Positions 24,445-36,997 are shown, counted from the stretch's first letter. The stretch: 64,000 bases of DNA from Heterotrichella gracilis (GCA_032358255.1 JAULBX010029158.1:1-64000), one strand, 5' to 3'. The notes: a model not told the origin generated them from the letters alone. Numbers and translations are program-made.

Positions 24445-25234
24445 AGAACACAGGTCCGGTAAATATAGCGATTTTACAGGCGCAAAGACACAGTCTCAAC
24501 ACACATCCAAAATTCTAATCATTTGAAGACCAAATTCAAGTGGCAGATGACGATGTGTCGTGCCACACGGTCCAGTGCTTCACCTGCCGTTGATGGTACG
24601 GCGGCTGGTATGGCCTGACGATGCAGGTCCCTAGCCAAGCCATGCTATCCCACGGCGACGTCAACAGGGCATCACGGGTAGCTGCAACCCAGCACTACCA
24701 CGGTAGGCCGCCTCCTCCTGCACAGTTGGCAACACGTGTCAACGCGTCTTCAAGCGACGGGACCAGCTGCAGTGTTGCGGGTGGTGGGTAGTCGACGTAC
24801 CACCGTAACAACGCCGATTTCTGTCACTTTGCATGCATGAGTCAGGTGGATGTCCCTCCGATTAGAGACCGAAAAACGCACTACACGGCACCACTGTCGT
24901 AACGATTACGATTAGTTTATATTAATGTTGCCACTTACAGCTGTCGAGCTAGGGCGGACTCTACCTTTATAGAGAACCCCTACGCACACACTCCGGTGCT
25001 TTCAAGCAAACGGACAGCTACCGATGAGTTCCAAACCCTCCACGTTGGCAACACGCAATCCGTAACCCTTAAAAACGTGAAAAACGTGACCACCCTTCTT
25101 AATAGCGACAAGCTTGTGCACAAAGAGCAGCGCAAGTGCAATCACCCGGCAACACCCAGCCGTTGTGCCACGAGTTGTTACTAACAGGCTCGTTGACGGT
25201 GGGCAAGCGGGTGGGAATAGAATCGGCCACAAAC
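24445..25234. other. Intergenic region upstream of the unknown Pro-rich gene
   Basis: About 800 bases without a supportable gene; probably the promoter of the minus-strand gene ending at 22059. Nothing else recognised. Confidence 0.35.
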
Positions 25235-25890
25235 GGTCGCAAAATCGATGTTTTGCACCCTTGCCTGTGTTTGGGTATCAACGCTTGGCGTATAGCAAAC
25301 GGGTGTATGCTTATGAGTTGCACGGGCATCGTTTGCTATGTGCCCACAGACGACAAGGTGCTGGAGACAGTGCGCCTTGTATACCTTAGCCCACAGGCAT
25401 CCACCAAACAACCTTTTGAAGGGTTGAAAGCAAGTAGAAGCAGTGCCACAGGCTGCAGTCTCACCTGGCCAAAGGTTGCTGTGTGCTTGACATCGCCATC
25501 CGAGTTGGGGGTACATCAATCCAGGGGCGAGGGGTTGTTTGCGCACTCGAGTTGTACGGATCTGTGACCACAAGTGCAACAGGGTTTCAATCAAATGCCC
25601 ACAACACAAGCATCGTTGTCAGGCACCGTTGTATTGGGTGCACTTCACTGAGCTGTAGAAGTTATCGCCCACACAGTTCAGCCATTTTGGTCCGCTGAGG
25701 TTGGCGATTTGTCGCCCTTGCCCGGGATTTGAAGTTTGATTTTCGAAGCACCGCGAGAATGGACGACAGCCTGTGCCTGTGGGGCCAACGCATGCATGCT
25801 GCATGCACCAGGTTTCGCAGCGTCACAGGAGCAGGCTTCCGCCGCTCTAACAAGAAAGACAGTAGTGGTATGCAGCAGGGTTTGATAGCC
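25235..25890 (+). repeat. Dispersed repeat, copy R1
   Basis: About 650 bases that align in the same orientation with 28690-29345. Shared blocks include GGCGTATAGCAAACGG, GAAAGCAAGTAGAAGCAGTGCC, GCGATTTGTCGCCCTTG (GCGATTCGTCGCCCTTG in R2) and ATGGACGACAGCCTG. No reading frame is kept across both copies for their whole length, so it looks non-coding or decayed. No terminal repeats or target duplication were identified. Confidence 0.8.
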
Positions 25891-26516
25891 TCCTGATTCC
25901 TTGCAAAGCTGTCCTGAGAGAGAACCTTGCGTGAGTGTCGGAGCTTTGTTTGCAGTGGAATAGACCTCCCTAAAACTTCAGGTACTATGTCGAATACTTC
26001 GCCGGCCTCGCAGCTTTAGAGTTCAGTTGCCAGTTATCAGCTGCGTTCTTCCACAAATGTGCTTCACGCCTGCTTGCGTCAAGGGCTTTGCTAGGGAACG
26101 CAACCTCGCGCCTTTTCCGGGTCCAGGAGAAGGTGTGCATGCAACTTGAGCGTTCAAGCGTTTGATAGCACAAACTGGTGTACATTCCAACTGGTTCTGG
26201 CAATTTGATAGCTCAGGCCTCGAACTGGGACCCCACACAGCACAGGCCTTCTCCAGCAACACTTTGCACGCCTAAGCCTCAGAAGCAACCTGGACCCTTA
26301 CCAAGTCGTGCCTTCATGTGCCTTTCTACATTCCCTAGCTAGCAGCACCAAGTCCAAGCACACAGTCAACAGCCTAGGGCTATGGGTACTTTGAACCCTG
26401 ACCGCTGCAAGCATGGCTCCTTGTGGGCAGTGCAGCGCCGGGAGCAAGGTGCCTGAACCCTAAACCTTATACCCTTAAAGCGCTGTTTGTGCTGCAGGCA
26501 GCCAGCTTGAGGCGGT
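25891..26516. other. Intergenic, nothing recognised
   Basis: Sequence between repeat copy R1 and the next probable gene. A CCTAAACCTTA motif lies near 26459. It presumably includes the promoter of the downstream gene. Confidence 0.35.
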
Positions 26517-28258
26517 ATGGAGAGGGCAGAAGCGCTGGCACGCCTGCGTGGCAGGTTGACAGAGCTGTCAATGAGCGCGGAAGCAATAAGCGCTGCCTTC
26601 CGTGCGTTGGACGCAAAAGACGAGATGTTCGTGCACCACATGGCAGCCTGCAGATTGCCTGGTGGACACGGTGGAGCGGCTTGTAGGTGAGCTTGTCTCT
26701 GCGGTGGAAGTTGTGCGCAGTGGCTGGAGTGGAGGGAGTTAGGGTATTGATTGTTGTAAGCACAGGGCTTTTGCTCTCCATACTGTGGGTTGGCAAACAG
26801 AAGACGGTGTAGACACCCATCACAGCACGTGCAAGCGCTTTCGAATTCAAGACCTGCACAAATCGCCAGCTCTGTCCTTGCACTACATCCCTGACTACAT
26901 CTCGATTGCTCACAAGGGCTCCGCCTAAACTCATGAATGCTTGCCAGCTAGTCAGGTCCCCACTGGTATTACCTTGCCTGTGCCGTGGTAAATAGAATTC
27001 AAATAACTAATGATGGGTTTCTTTGGGGTTGCTGGCACTCCAGGTGACAACCCGGAGCATGGGATTGAGCTTGTGGAGCAGATTTTGGATGCTCCTTGGG
27101 AATGGCTGGCCACAAAGTCGTGTGCCGACAAGGTACATCTGTTTAGGTGTTCATTTTTGGTGTATACGTGGTTGGAGTGTCAGGGGGTTTAAGGTGCACA
27201 ATTTCTGCACACCTCATGTTGCCTGTGGATTTGCCCTAAGGTGCAGGGGTACTCGTAATTAATACCATTCTTTTCATCCATTATGGAGATTCTTGTTATC
27301 GCTGTCATTGTCATTTGTTAGGCCAATTGTATTCTGAACAAGTCGTTGGGATCCAGCACTGTCTGGGTCCTTCTCAGTGGCTTTGACACAGAAGTGACGT
27401 ATTCAATGGGCACCTGTATCGCTTGCAACCATGGCGCGTGCATAGTCTGCTAGACCCTGAAGTGCGCTGAGGCGGGTATGGTGCATTGCAGTGGTCGCAC
27501 GCACAAGCACTGGTTTCAAGCATTGACTTGACCGGCTCGCCCACTTGCACTTAAGACATAATTTCGTTGATTTTACATGCAGATATAGGACTAAATTTAG
27601 TAATCTTATTTTTTAATGGAATCTTGTAATGTTGTAATGGGACTATATATATAGCTGCAAGAAAATCGCGCGCCCATTTGCCCACATTACTGAGACCCAC
27701 TCACCTCCAAACTGTGCAGGCATCGCCAACCTTGCCGGACCACCACCAAGCTTTGCAAGCGTCAAAGCATGCGCTCAGTAAGGGCTTCATATCTGGTAGT
27801 CACCGGTATGTCAACCTGGTGGGTGGCATTGAGTATGCATGGTGCATGGTGTAATGCTGAATGCTGGAAATATTTTGGTTTTCAAAGGGGCTTGAGTTAC
27901 TGATGGCCTGCATCACCCATGCTCATGAATGTTGCTTCAACGCTGCACAGTCAACATCCCCTGCTTTTTGACTGCTTAAATAGGTACTATTAGACCTCAA
28001 CTGGCCCGTGTGCATTTCTCCTTGTTATCCCCTACTAGGAAACCCCTAGGGTGGGAATCCACCTTTTGCAAATCATCCACCACTTTCCTCTGTACTATGT
28101 GGTGCAGTGTTTGCTGGCTCCAAAACCACATTACAAGAGGGGCACGCCTCCTTTCCGCAACGCATGTGACATTCATTTCTTGTCACAGGTATTCTGATCT
28201 GGACCATCATACATACAGGCCCTGGCCCCTGCATTGCCTGCTGCAGCTGCGCCATTAG
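26517..28258 (+). CDS. Small unknown gene, apparent one-base frame change in exon 1
   Basis: Exons: 26517-26686, 27044-27132, 27720-27805, 28189-28258. The later phases agree exactly and end at TAG 28256. Exon 1 encodes a helical segment (MERAEALARLRGRLTELS, FRALDAKDEMFVHHMAA) and then, in a frame shifted by one base near 26648-26652, DCLVDTVERLVG, which continues in phase into exon 2 (GDNPEHGIELVEQILDAPWEW). Treating one T in that spot as extra gives about 137 residues in one frame. Either this is a sequencing or assembly error, a young pseudogene, or the true start is elsewhere. An in-frame TGA lies just before the ATG. Later parts: HHQALQASKHALSKGF and a short His/Leu-rich tail. No family recognised. 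Confidence 0.5.
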
Positions 28259-28290
28259 TGGCGCGCTCTTTTGCTGCAAGGGCTGGCCTG

Positions 28291-28577
28291 ACCATCACTC
28301 TCAACACAGCTGATTGGGGCTGACAGCCGGCAGCCGGCTGGGGCGGGTGGGTGTGCTCGCTGCGCTCCGGGTGCGCCCTGGGTGGGGCTTCAGGCAGCCT
28401 TGTGGTTGGGACCGGCACCACGCTGTGCCCTTCTGGCTACCCCGCCGGGAGCTAACCCCAACCAGAAGGCTGTCTGAAGCCATACCGAGGGCGCACCCAG
28501 TGCGCGGCGACCATGTATGCCCACCCGCCCCTGCCGGCTGCCAGCTGTCGGCCCCAATCAGCTGTGCTGAGAGTGAT
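28291..28577. repeat. Long imperfect inverted repeat
   Basis: Two arms of about 125 bases (about 28291-28415 and 28450-28577) are reverse complements with some mismatches: left CATCACTCTCAACACAGCTG, right CAGCTGTGCTGAGAGTGATG. They flank a spacer of about 35-45 bases. GC-rich, without a transposase frame. It could be a foldback or MITE-type element, or a source of a long RNA hairpin. Confidence 0.85.
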
Positions 28578-28649
28578 GGCCACTCTGGTTCTGGCTGTGG
28601 GTGGGGTTGTGGGTGGAGGTGCTGACAGGAGGAAGCACGCATCAGGGTG

Positions 28650-28684
28650 GGGTTTAGGGTTCAGCATTTAGGGTTTAGGGTTTA
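28650..28684 (+). repeat. Telomere-like heptamers
   Basis: Consecutive TTTAGGG-type units (GGGTTTAGGGTT ... TTTAGGGTTTAGGGTTTAG) lie between the inverted repeat and repeat copy R2. Confidence 0.85.
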
Positions 28685-28689
28685 GCCCA

Positions 28690-29345
28690 CAAGTGGTCGT
28701 GAAGAATCGATATTGTATATTCTTGCTAGTGTTTGCCTGTGTTTGAGCCTGGCGTATAGCAAACGGATGTCTGTTGTGGGTGGCACGGGCATCACTTGCC
28801 TATGTGCCCATCGATGAGGTGCTCGGGGGCGGTGCGCATGCCAACTTACCCACCGGCCCACAAGACACAAATTTGAAGGTTTGAAAGCAAGTAGAAGCAG
28901 TGCCACAGGCTGCAACTCACCTATCCGAAGGTTGCTGGGTGATATCGCCATCAGGGGCTACATACAGGGCAGTCCACCCACGGGGTTGTTTGGGCACTCG
29001 GATCTGTGACCATGACTGCAGGGTTTCAAGCAGACGCCCTCAACACAAGCAAGTGTTGCCAGGCACCGTTGGATAGGTGTATTTTCTCATCTGACGCAGA
29101 ATTCAACCTTTTTGGTCCGCTTGCCAAGGTGGCGATTCGTCGCCCTTGTCGGGGATTTAAAATTTGATTTTCGAATCACCGCGGGAATGGACGACAGCCT
29201 GCGACTTTGGGGCCTATGTGCATGCATCAGGTTTTGCAGCATCACAGGAGCAGTTTCCGCCGCTTTAACAGGAAAGATGGTAGGTGTTATGCAGCAGTCT
29301 TTGAAGGTTTCTTGTCTCCGTGCAAAGTTGTCCTCAGAGGACCTT
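28690..29345 (+). repeat. Dispersed repeat, copy R2
   Basis: Second copy of the repeat at 25235-25890, same orientation, about 3.4 kb away. It stops about 30 bases before the start codon of the SGNH hydrolase gene, so it probably makes up that gene's promoter and 5' untranslated region. Confidence 0.8.
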
Positions 29346-29374
29346 TCGTGCGTGTCGGAACTGTTGTTGCCAGC

Positions 29375-31023
29375 ATGGGTGGCTTTATAGCAGCGTTTGT
29401 AGCTATCGTTTCGGTATATTTGGTAACCCACCGGTGTGAAGCTACCTTCCTACCGTCGTCCTTCAACCCTGCATCTGTTGTATACTGGCTGTCGCGGGGC
29501 CAATTGTCGTGGGGCCCCGGTCCCGTACCGACCCCTCAACCCAGACCTGATGCCTTCTGGATGCCACTGCACGACAAGCTGGTGCAAGAGGTGGCGCTGG
29601 GCGACGCTGGAAAGGTATGGCCAACCAGTATGTGGCACTGGTAGGGAATAAGCCTGCCACTTGACGGTTTGCCTGGATTACTGGCACGATTCACCTGTGT
29701 GTCATGCATGCACACTTTGTTCAGCAAACTGAGCAAACCTGCAGCTCTGTGGTCACCTGTAGGGCTACGAGCTGCTGTTCTATGGTGACTCTATCACGGA
29801 GACCTGGAGGGGCACACGCAACTACGCCCCTTGTCCCACCTGTGCTGGCGCCCCAGAGGTGTTCCACAAGCATTTTGGGTCCAAGTACCGAGCTGACGCC
29901 TTGGCCATAGGAGGTATGCAGTGACCAGGCGCAGCCATTCCCACCAAGCGCACAACTAATCGGTAGCAGTACACTGCAATTAAGGACGCCCATATGCCCA
30001 CATGAAATTCAATTGTTGCTGCGACGCTGGCATCCAGGCCTGGCCGGGTGCCATGGTTGCAACTGCAGTGTGCAAGCAGTGCCCTTCACATCTGGTGCTG
30101 CCTGCACTTTGGTGTACCTCGTGTGGGCGGGACGGTGACGCTGAAGCTGCCTTATTGGCATTCCAGGGGACCAAACTGCCCACCTCATCTGGAGGCTGCA
30201 GCACGGCGAGCTGACCAAGATAGCTCCCAAGGTGATAGTGCTTCTGATTGGGACTAACGACCTGGGGGCGGGCAGGTTGAAGGCATGGACAGAGCAAGGT
30301 ATCCTGGACGCCATCAACGGCACAGTAGACAGGTAGGGAGAGGAAATAGAGAACAGGAACAATACTCATTCATTGCAATGCACTGCGCACTGCCGTTGAG
30401 TGCACCTCCATTGTGTGCTTGTGTACTCAACACATGGACACCAACTATTATTTTGTGACGCAGAGCATCGATTGTCCTGGACATGCTACTGGAGGACCGG
30501 CCACAAACAAACGTCATCCTGCTTGCGTTGACACCGCGGGGCCAGAACGACTACCAGATGCACATGTATGACTGGCCCAGCGTCTACACAGCGGCGCTCC
30601 ATCAAACAAACGCCATGTATCGGTAAGCCTTTTCCTACATCTGCCAAAATGTGTGGTTGCATTGTTTTACCCATTAAAATGCACTTCACCATTCAGCTGG
30701 CTGGTGTATTTGCGGCTGCAGCTCTGTTGTTGACCGCCATTACCAGGGCTCTTTTACAACAAGCAATGCTTACCCACCCACCACCTTCAAATACGTGTAC
30801 GTCACCACTGTGCAAAGACAAACCTTCCACCTCCTTTGATCACAGGGAGCTGGCAAGCACTAAGGATCGCGTCCACTTTGTGGACTGCAATGGCCCGCTC
30901 TTTGACGCCAGGGGCCAGATTGACCGCTACCTCATGGGTGACGCCCTGCACCCCAGTGCTGCGGGCTTGGAGCTGGTAGCAGAGTGCTTGGATCCCCTAC
31001 TCTTCGAGTTGATGCATGCTTAA
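29375..31023 (+). CDS. SGNH/GDSL-family hydrolase with N-terminal signal anchor
   Basis: Lipase/esterase-type hydrolase resembling the platelet-activating-factor acetylhydrolase IB group. Five exons: 29375-29614, 29763-29913, 30167-30332, 30464-30622, 30846-31023; phases agree, 297 residues. The start at 29375 is followed by a hydrophobic segment ([16 protein letters not shown]), a signal peptide or anchor, so the enzyme likely works in the secretory path. Block I is [12 protein letters not shown] with the nucleophile Ser, block II is around [14 protein letters not shown] (the usual Gly), block III is [11 protein letters not shown] with the Asn, and block V is [11 protein letters not shown] with the catalytic Asp and His. 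Substrate cannot be read from the sequence; acyl or acetyl ester is general for the family. Repeat copy R2 abuts its 5' end. Confidence 0.92.
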
Positions 31024-31946
31024 GTGGCGCACACCCAGAGATATCAAGTGTTAGAAGCCATTAATGGGCACATTTTGGATGCATTGTCTGCCAAAGTGGG
31101 CGCCGAATGAGGTAGTAGGACCCACGGGACACGCCACGTTGCGGTAAATAGTTACCGAATGGCTTCGCTTCTGCATGTGGTGCACGGCAATGTCTTATTT
31201 TATGTACCCTGCTGGCGGTGCTGTGCCATGGTGGTGGATTTAGTGCCCATCGCCGCTAGCCCCATGCGCCACTGTGATGTGATGCTGACTAAATCACCTC
31301 CGCCACATATATTCTCTGAAGTATGTATGGAATGATTTCAAAATCTTCTACAATAACTACCCAGGACTGTACGCGGCCTTGCTCGCAGTGTTAAATTGCG
31401 AGTGCTTGCACAACCGTTTGTCAGCATGTGTAGGGTGATGTAGCCGGGCGAAACGCACACCTAATTAAACCCACCAAGGTCCTGCTGCTAGCCATGACAC
31501 TGACTGTGCAACCACAACGTCAAATCAGGCGGACCCACAGTGTTGAATAAAATAACGCTTCTTTTTATCATTTCTTAACTTAATTAATGGATTTTCCATA
31601 TGGTTTTCCCCGTTGTCAACTCCCCCTTGCAAGCACCAGGCAATGTGAGTCACATTATGGGACATGGAAACATTGGGCTGGAGGTTTGCTCTTTAGTCTA
31701 CATAGAGCACACCCGCTTCTTAACCAAAGCCCGGACCATTTTGTGTGTGCTTCATCGTCCCACGTTGTCCAGCTGCGACAGCGTAGAGCTGATTGATATG
31801 CATGCGTGACCTCATCAGTTGGTGTATGTTCCTCCAAGAAGCAACAAACGCAACAACCACTTCTCAGGACGCTGTAGATTCGTATTTCCATATTCGCAAG
31901 GTTCCACAAGCCTAGTCGTGGTTGGCATATACTCTTTGTTTCTGAG
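31024..31946. other. Intergenic, nothing recognised
   Basis: About 0.9 kb between two plus-strand genes; should hold the SGNH 3' untranslated region and the proteasome subunit promoter. No gene supported. Confidence 0.4.
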
Positions 31947-33474
31947 ATGGGCACTATGCTGGACCTCTCGGTGCTGGACCACGTTCCCAGCTCTTCGCCC
32001 GTGTGTGGACTGGACGACTTTGGGGGCACAAGCTTGATCCCGGCAGAATTCCCCTTGCCGCAAGTGCAGGATGTGAGTACAGTTGCAGGCAGTGCTGAAG
32101 GATAGCTCTTGGCATGCGCACATTGGCTGACCTCCTTTCTCACCCGTTGCAGTTGGACTCCTTTGAAAGGGAAGTGGTGGAGTATGTCAAGCCTTCCCAC
32201 GGAACTACCACGCTTGGCTTCATCTTCCAGGGAGGCGTCGTCATTGCCGTCGACTCGAGGGCATCCCAGGGCTCTTACGTCTGTACGTGTCCATCATCGT
32301 TTTGCATATGCGTGCATATGTATTCTCACCCCTATGTACCCTACCAGTAGCTCATTACGAGAACATGCAGCAGCCGCATGATACCCTGCCCTTCCCGTGC
32401 AGCCTCGCAAACTGTGAAGAAGGTTATCGAGATCAACCCATACCTCCTGGGAACTATGGCTGGAGGCGCTGCAGACTGCCAGTTTTGGCAACGAAACCTG
32501 GGCATGCAGGTGAGTAGCACACCTTTTTCCAGGACCCTGTTTAAATCTGTTGATGTGCAATTAAATTTGGCTGACCGTGACCTTTTTGCTCCTGCAGTGC
32601 CGGTTGTATGAGCTGAACAATGGCAAGCGCATCACAGTCCGAGGGGCGTCCAAGTTGTTGGCAAACACCATGTTCTCCTACAGGGGCATGGGCCTTTCGA
32701 TGGTACGTTACAATTGAACTCTGCAAGCTCTCTCTTTTTATGCTGTATCGCTGTAACCCTGGTTTACTCTACCGTGGTCATGCCATGGCATGCTGCTGGA
32801 ACTGTCTTGTGTTATCTTACAGGGGACCATGGTTGCTGGCTGGGACCCCACTGGGCCAGCGCTGTACTACGTGGACAGTGATGGGCAAAGAACCAAGGGG
32901 AAGGTCTTCTCTGTGGGCTCAGGAAGCCTGTATGCGTATGGTGTGCTGGACGAAGGCTACAGCTGGTACGCACATACCCTTCATATGGTGCTGCGCCACA
33001 ACCCTGTGGGCTACTTACATGCGTTTTAGCAGCACAGACATTCCAGCAGTCTGTGGTGCATGCCGTGCGTCAGTCCTGGTACTGCTTGTACCAAGTCTGC
33101 ACCTGCGATTTGAGTGCAACAAACACACAGCTCAAGGTCAGCAGTCTCAACGCATGAACTTCACTTTTGCAGGGAGATGAACGTGGAGGATGCCATTGAG
33201 CTGGGGCGGAGGTCCATCTACCACGCAACCTTCAGGGACGCCGTCAGTGGAGGGACTGTGAGCGGTACGGTGCTCTGTCCTGGATTTTTACTTTTCTTCA
33301 TGTGCTGGTCACGCCTGCACTCATACTCATTCCATTCGTTTTCTCTTTGCAGTGTATCATATCGGTCAAAATGGGTGGACGAAGATGAGCGGTGACGATG
33401 TGGGTGAGCTGCACTACAAGTACTATGCCAAGCCGGAGGAGCACCCTACAAACTGCGTGGACCCACTGGCGTGA
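31947..33474 (+). CDS. PBE/PSMB5: 20S proteasome subunit beta type-5
   Basis: Catalytic chymotrypsin-like subunit of the 20S core. Seven exons: 31947-32072, 32153-32282, 32403-32509, 32598-32702, 32823-32965, 33173-33264, 33353-33474; phases agree, 274 residues, the normal precursor length. The propeptide ends at HGTTTLGF, where cleavage exposes the N-terminal Thr nucleophile. Other hallmarks are AVDSRAS, the Lys in [53 protein letters not shown] and [12 protein letters not shown]. The intron phases are varied and introns are short (about 80-210 bases). Strong assignment. Confidence 0.96.
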
Positions 33475-34392
33475 ATACAGCTAATGTGGTTGTGACATAG
33501 GCGACAGGGGCGATGGGGGGGAGCTGGGGCAAACTGCAGTCATTTCAGAGCCTGCAGCTTTATTGCCTGAGCGTCTACAATTAACACAAATACTATTATT
33601 TCAATTTTCGCGGTCCACAGTGCCTGTGGCCTTGCAAACCTGTGGAGAAGGAAGTGTACCTTGTGTGTGGTGTGGTATTAGTGGTGGAACGCTCTCAGTG
33701 CGTAGGAGCTGGGTTCACATGATAATGTGTGGGGGATGTTGCTGAAGTACATTGTGTCAAGCGACCTTTGTCAATACTCGCCAGATTCTGCTGGAGGCAC
33801 GATGAGCGTGCGTGTGGTGGCGGCCGTGGCGCAGCCTTGTAGAGGTTGACACTTGTCTTTATTCTCAGCAGGTGCTATGGCTGTATGCATCCTGGCTCTG
33901 TGCTTTCTGACTGTAACACCGACTTGCATTCATCAAGTTGGCGCGCCCCGTTTTGTGCACACGGCATGCCAGCAATTAATTAGGGTTCTTTCACAAAAAA
34001 CCCTAGGGCAACGGCAAATCTTGTCCTCGGGATTTGACAAGGGATCCCGAGTCAAAACCGTGCCCGGCACTTAAAAAACTCGTGGTCTTGGCGCCAAAAC
34101 GGTCACATGATGTTGCCTGTTTGCTATCTATTTCAACAACTTATGAAGGGACTTCCTTAAACGTTGCCTTGCTTATTGTGTGATCCGGACTTTTCATCGA
34201 AAACGTTTGTATGTATGCCAGGTAGCCGGGTGTATCAACGGTGTATCTCAGTCGGGGCATGGGAACAACCTTCTGCTTGGCTTTCCACCAGATTGGCCCA
34301 TCCGTTCTGGATATGCCCTTCGACTAACAAGGATTCACGTGCAAGTGTGTACCAGGACAGATTACCACTTGGGTGCTGAACCTAGAGAGGTC
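33475..34392. other. Intergenic, nothing recognised
   Basis: About 0.9 kb between the proteasome gene and the prolyl hydroxylase gene. A short palindromic-looking stretch around AGGGTT...AACCCTAGGG near 33981-34013 is noted. No gene supported. Confidence 0.4.
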
Positions 34393-36250
34393 ATGGCTCT
34401 GGCAGCAGCACTGGTGTTTGTTGTCGTTGCCAGCTTGCCAGGGGTGTTGTTGGCCGCAGGTATGTTCTGTCCTGAAGGGTGGCAACTTTAGTTAATAATA
34501 CGTTGGGACTTGGTATTGACAGTGCTGTGTCTTGCAGATGGGCTTCATGGATCGAACGTGCGTTGTGAACTTGGAATGGGGTACCCCAGACTGGTTTTCT
34601 AGCTGCCAACGCTGTTCTGTGTCCTGCAAGGCACACACCCCGTGTGCACCACATTATGTGACACTAATTGTTGGATTTTTGCTGCAGGGGCAGGGTGGGC
34701 TGGCATATGGCGAGGAGAGAACGATGGATGACACCTCCCCTTGGTCAGTCGCGCACGCTAGCCCAATCCTTGCACACTGCTTGTTTGCCTGCTTGTTTGG
34801 GCTGGATACATGACAGGGTGCAAATCTTGCTCCAGGGTGGAACTGGTGTCCTACAAGCCCCGTGTTTACATATATCACAACTTCCTGACGCCTGAGGAGT
34901 GCGATCATGTCATCCACGTGGCCAAACCTCAGATGAAAAGGTCAACAGTCGTTGGTTCAGGTGGCAAAAGTGTCACTGATGAAATCAGAACCAGCTATGG
35001 AACATTCCTCAGGTACTTGCTGCCCAGCAGACCAGCTTTGCCTACTCTCCAAGTCCTGCATGAGGGGCCGTGATAAACCCCCGGCTGCCTGACCAAAACC
35101 CTAAACCCTTACCCCAACCTCCACGTGCAACTGCAGGCGGCTGCAGGACCAAACCATCACAGATATTGAACTCAGGCTAGCCACCTGGACGCACCTGAAC
35201 GTCTCGCACCAGGAGGACATGCAAGTGCTGCGCTATGTGGACGGGCAGAAGTATGGCGCACACTATGACTCACTGGACGACGACAGCCCGCGCATCGTCA
35301 CAGTGCTGCTGTATCTAACAGACACAGAGGAGGGCGGCGAAACTGCTTTCCCACAGGTGCGGTGGGTTGGATTGTCCACACCATCACTACATCCTGGCCA
35401 CATGGCAAGAGCAACTCCATGCATGCCGCCAGGGGGTTGCTTCAACCAACAGTGGCCATATGCCATGCATCCCTGTCCTTCACAGGTTGCTGCCAGCTGC
35501 CAGCAGGACCTCTGGCACAAGCATCCATGCAGACCTCTGGCACAAGCCTTGCGCTCCGCATGCTCAGCTGTTGTGTGTTGTTGCCACCGCAGGACTCGCA
35601 ATGGGTTTCCCCAGAGTTGGCCGAGCGCTATGGGCCCTTCTCCCAGTGTGCAGAGGGCCACGTTGCACTCAAGCCCAAGAAGGGCACTGCGCTGCTGTTT
35701 TACAGCCTGAAGCCTGACGGCAAGAGCGACCCCCGCTCGCTGCACACAGGCTGCCCTGTGATCAAGGGTGTCAAGTGGACGGCGACAAAGTGGATCCACA
35801 CGAAACAGTTCCGGCCAGAGTGGCTAGGAGTGGAACAGGCAGACCCAGAAGAAAGTAAGCTGCTGTTGACCCTATCACAGATATGTCTTTTTGTGCTGTC
35901 ATGTTCCGGCTTTGATCGGCATGCCAGAGTACATCTCGCATGAAAACCCTACAGTCACCACAGACAGCATTCCAAAAGCATAGAACCTCTCACACTGACA
36001 TCCGTGCTTTGCAGGGCATCTGCCGGATAACTGCGAGGATCTACAGAAAGAGTGCGAGAGCTGGGCCAAGGCTGGCGAGTGCGAACACAATCGGGAGTAC
36101 ATGACGGGTGACGGGTTCAGCTTGGGCAACTGCCGCCGATCATGTGAGATGTGCGAGGTGTGTGCACCTGAGGATTCGGACTGCCGAAAGAGGAATCGGG
36201 AGCGGGCTGGGTATCTGCCCCTGGACATGAATGACCCCAACAGCCTGTGA
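34393..36250 (+). CDS. P4H: Prolyl 4-hydroxylase (2-oxoglutarate/Fe dioxygenase) with C-terminal ShKT domain
   Basis: ER/Golgi enzyme that hydroxylates proline in cell-wall and secreted proteins. Seven exons: 34393-34459, 34538-34593, 34688-34743, 34836-35012, 35137-35356, 35593-35854, 36015-36250; phases agree, 357 residues. Signal peptide [17 protein letters not shown]. Catalytic core: [37 protein letters not shown]-like [17 protein letters not shown] (Fe ligands His and Asp), [17 protein letters not shown], then [21 protein letters not shown] with the distal His ligand and the 2-oxoglutarate Lys. The last exon adds a six-Cys ShKT domain ([27 protein letters not shown]), as in plant and algal P4H. 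The loop before RIVTVLLYL is short. The exon 2 donor (CTG|GTTTTC) is weak but fits phase. Confidence 0.95.
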
Positions 36251-36997
36251 GGCCAGGCTGGGTTGTTGCTGGTGCCGGTGGTGCTGGCATTGTGTCCTAG
36301 CCAAGTGCGCGGCAGGGCAAGCCTTCAATAGTGTCGCTGGAGTGAGCCAGTTTGCCAATGGAGTCGGTGTGCAGTTTGGCAGGTCCTGGAAACAAATTCT
36401 AAGTTTTGAATAAATCATGCACAGGTATTGCATGAATGGGAGGGCATTCGCACAGGATACCATTGTTGTCATTGAGAAGCACTTCGTGGCTTGCCATTTT
36501 TTTTGTTATTTTCTGCATGGTTGCCCGTGCCAGCAGGTGGTTTTCGTGATCTTTGCGATTGTTTCAAACAAGGACGTGCATGTGAATTTTATACACAATT
36601 GTGTCGTGATCAAAGATTCAAGTTTGAACTGATTGAATTGTTCCTTTTCGCAACAGTTATTTTGTTGCCAATTGCAGTTTGGCATTATCATCAAGGCGTG
36701 GACAGGTGCAAAATTCCCAATCCTTTCATGATTTAAATATGAAAGGAAACATTCAAAACGCACCCACACACGGTAGCACACACTGAGCCAGCAAATGTCA
36801 TTGACATATGCAAAGGCTTCTCGTAATAGCTTGGACTGGAGTGTTACAGTAAGACTTAGTGCTGACAATATTGATTTTAAAGCACCACGATGGCAATATT
36901 GAATATTGAGTTCACGTTGACAACAATGTGTGCCTGACATGCTTCCTTGCATGCATGGGTCAGCAACTGCCATTTGTTTCTATACATATATATAATA
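36251..36997. other. Convergent intergenic region
   Basis: Holds the P4H 3' untranslated region and AT-rich sequence. No gene supported. Confidence 0.4.

Noticed and set aside
25759-29390. Short frames starting MDDSL in both copies of the dispersed repeat
   Set aside because: The two copies diverge in frame soon after the start, so a shared protein is not supported.
35263-35799. Minus-strand frame of 178 codons
   Set aside because: Mirror of the prolyl 4-hydroxylase exons 5 and 6.
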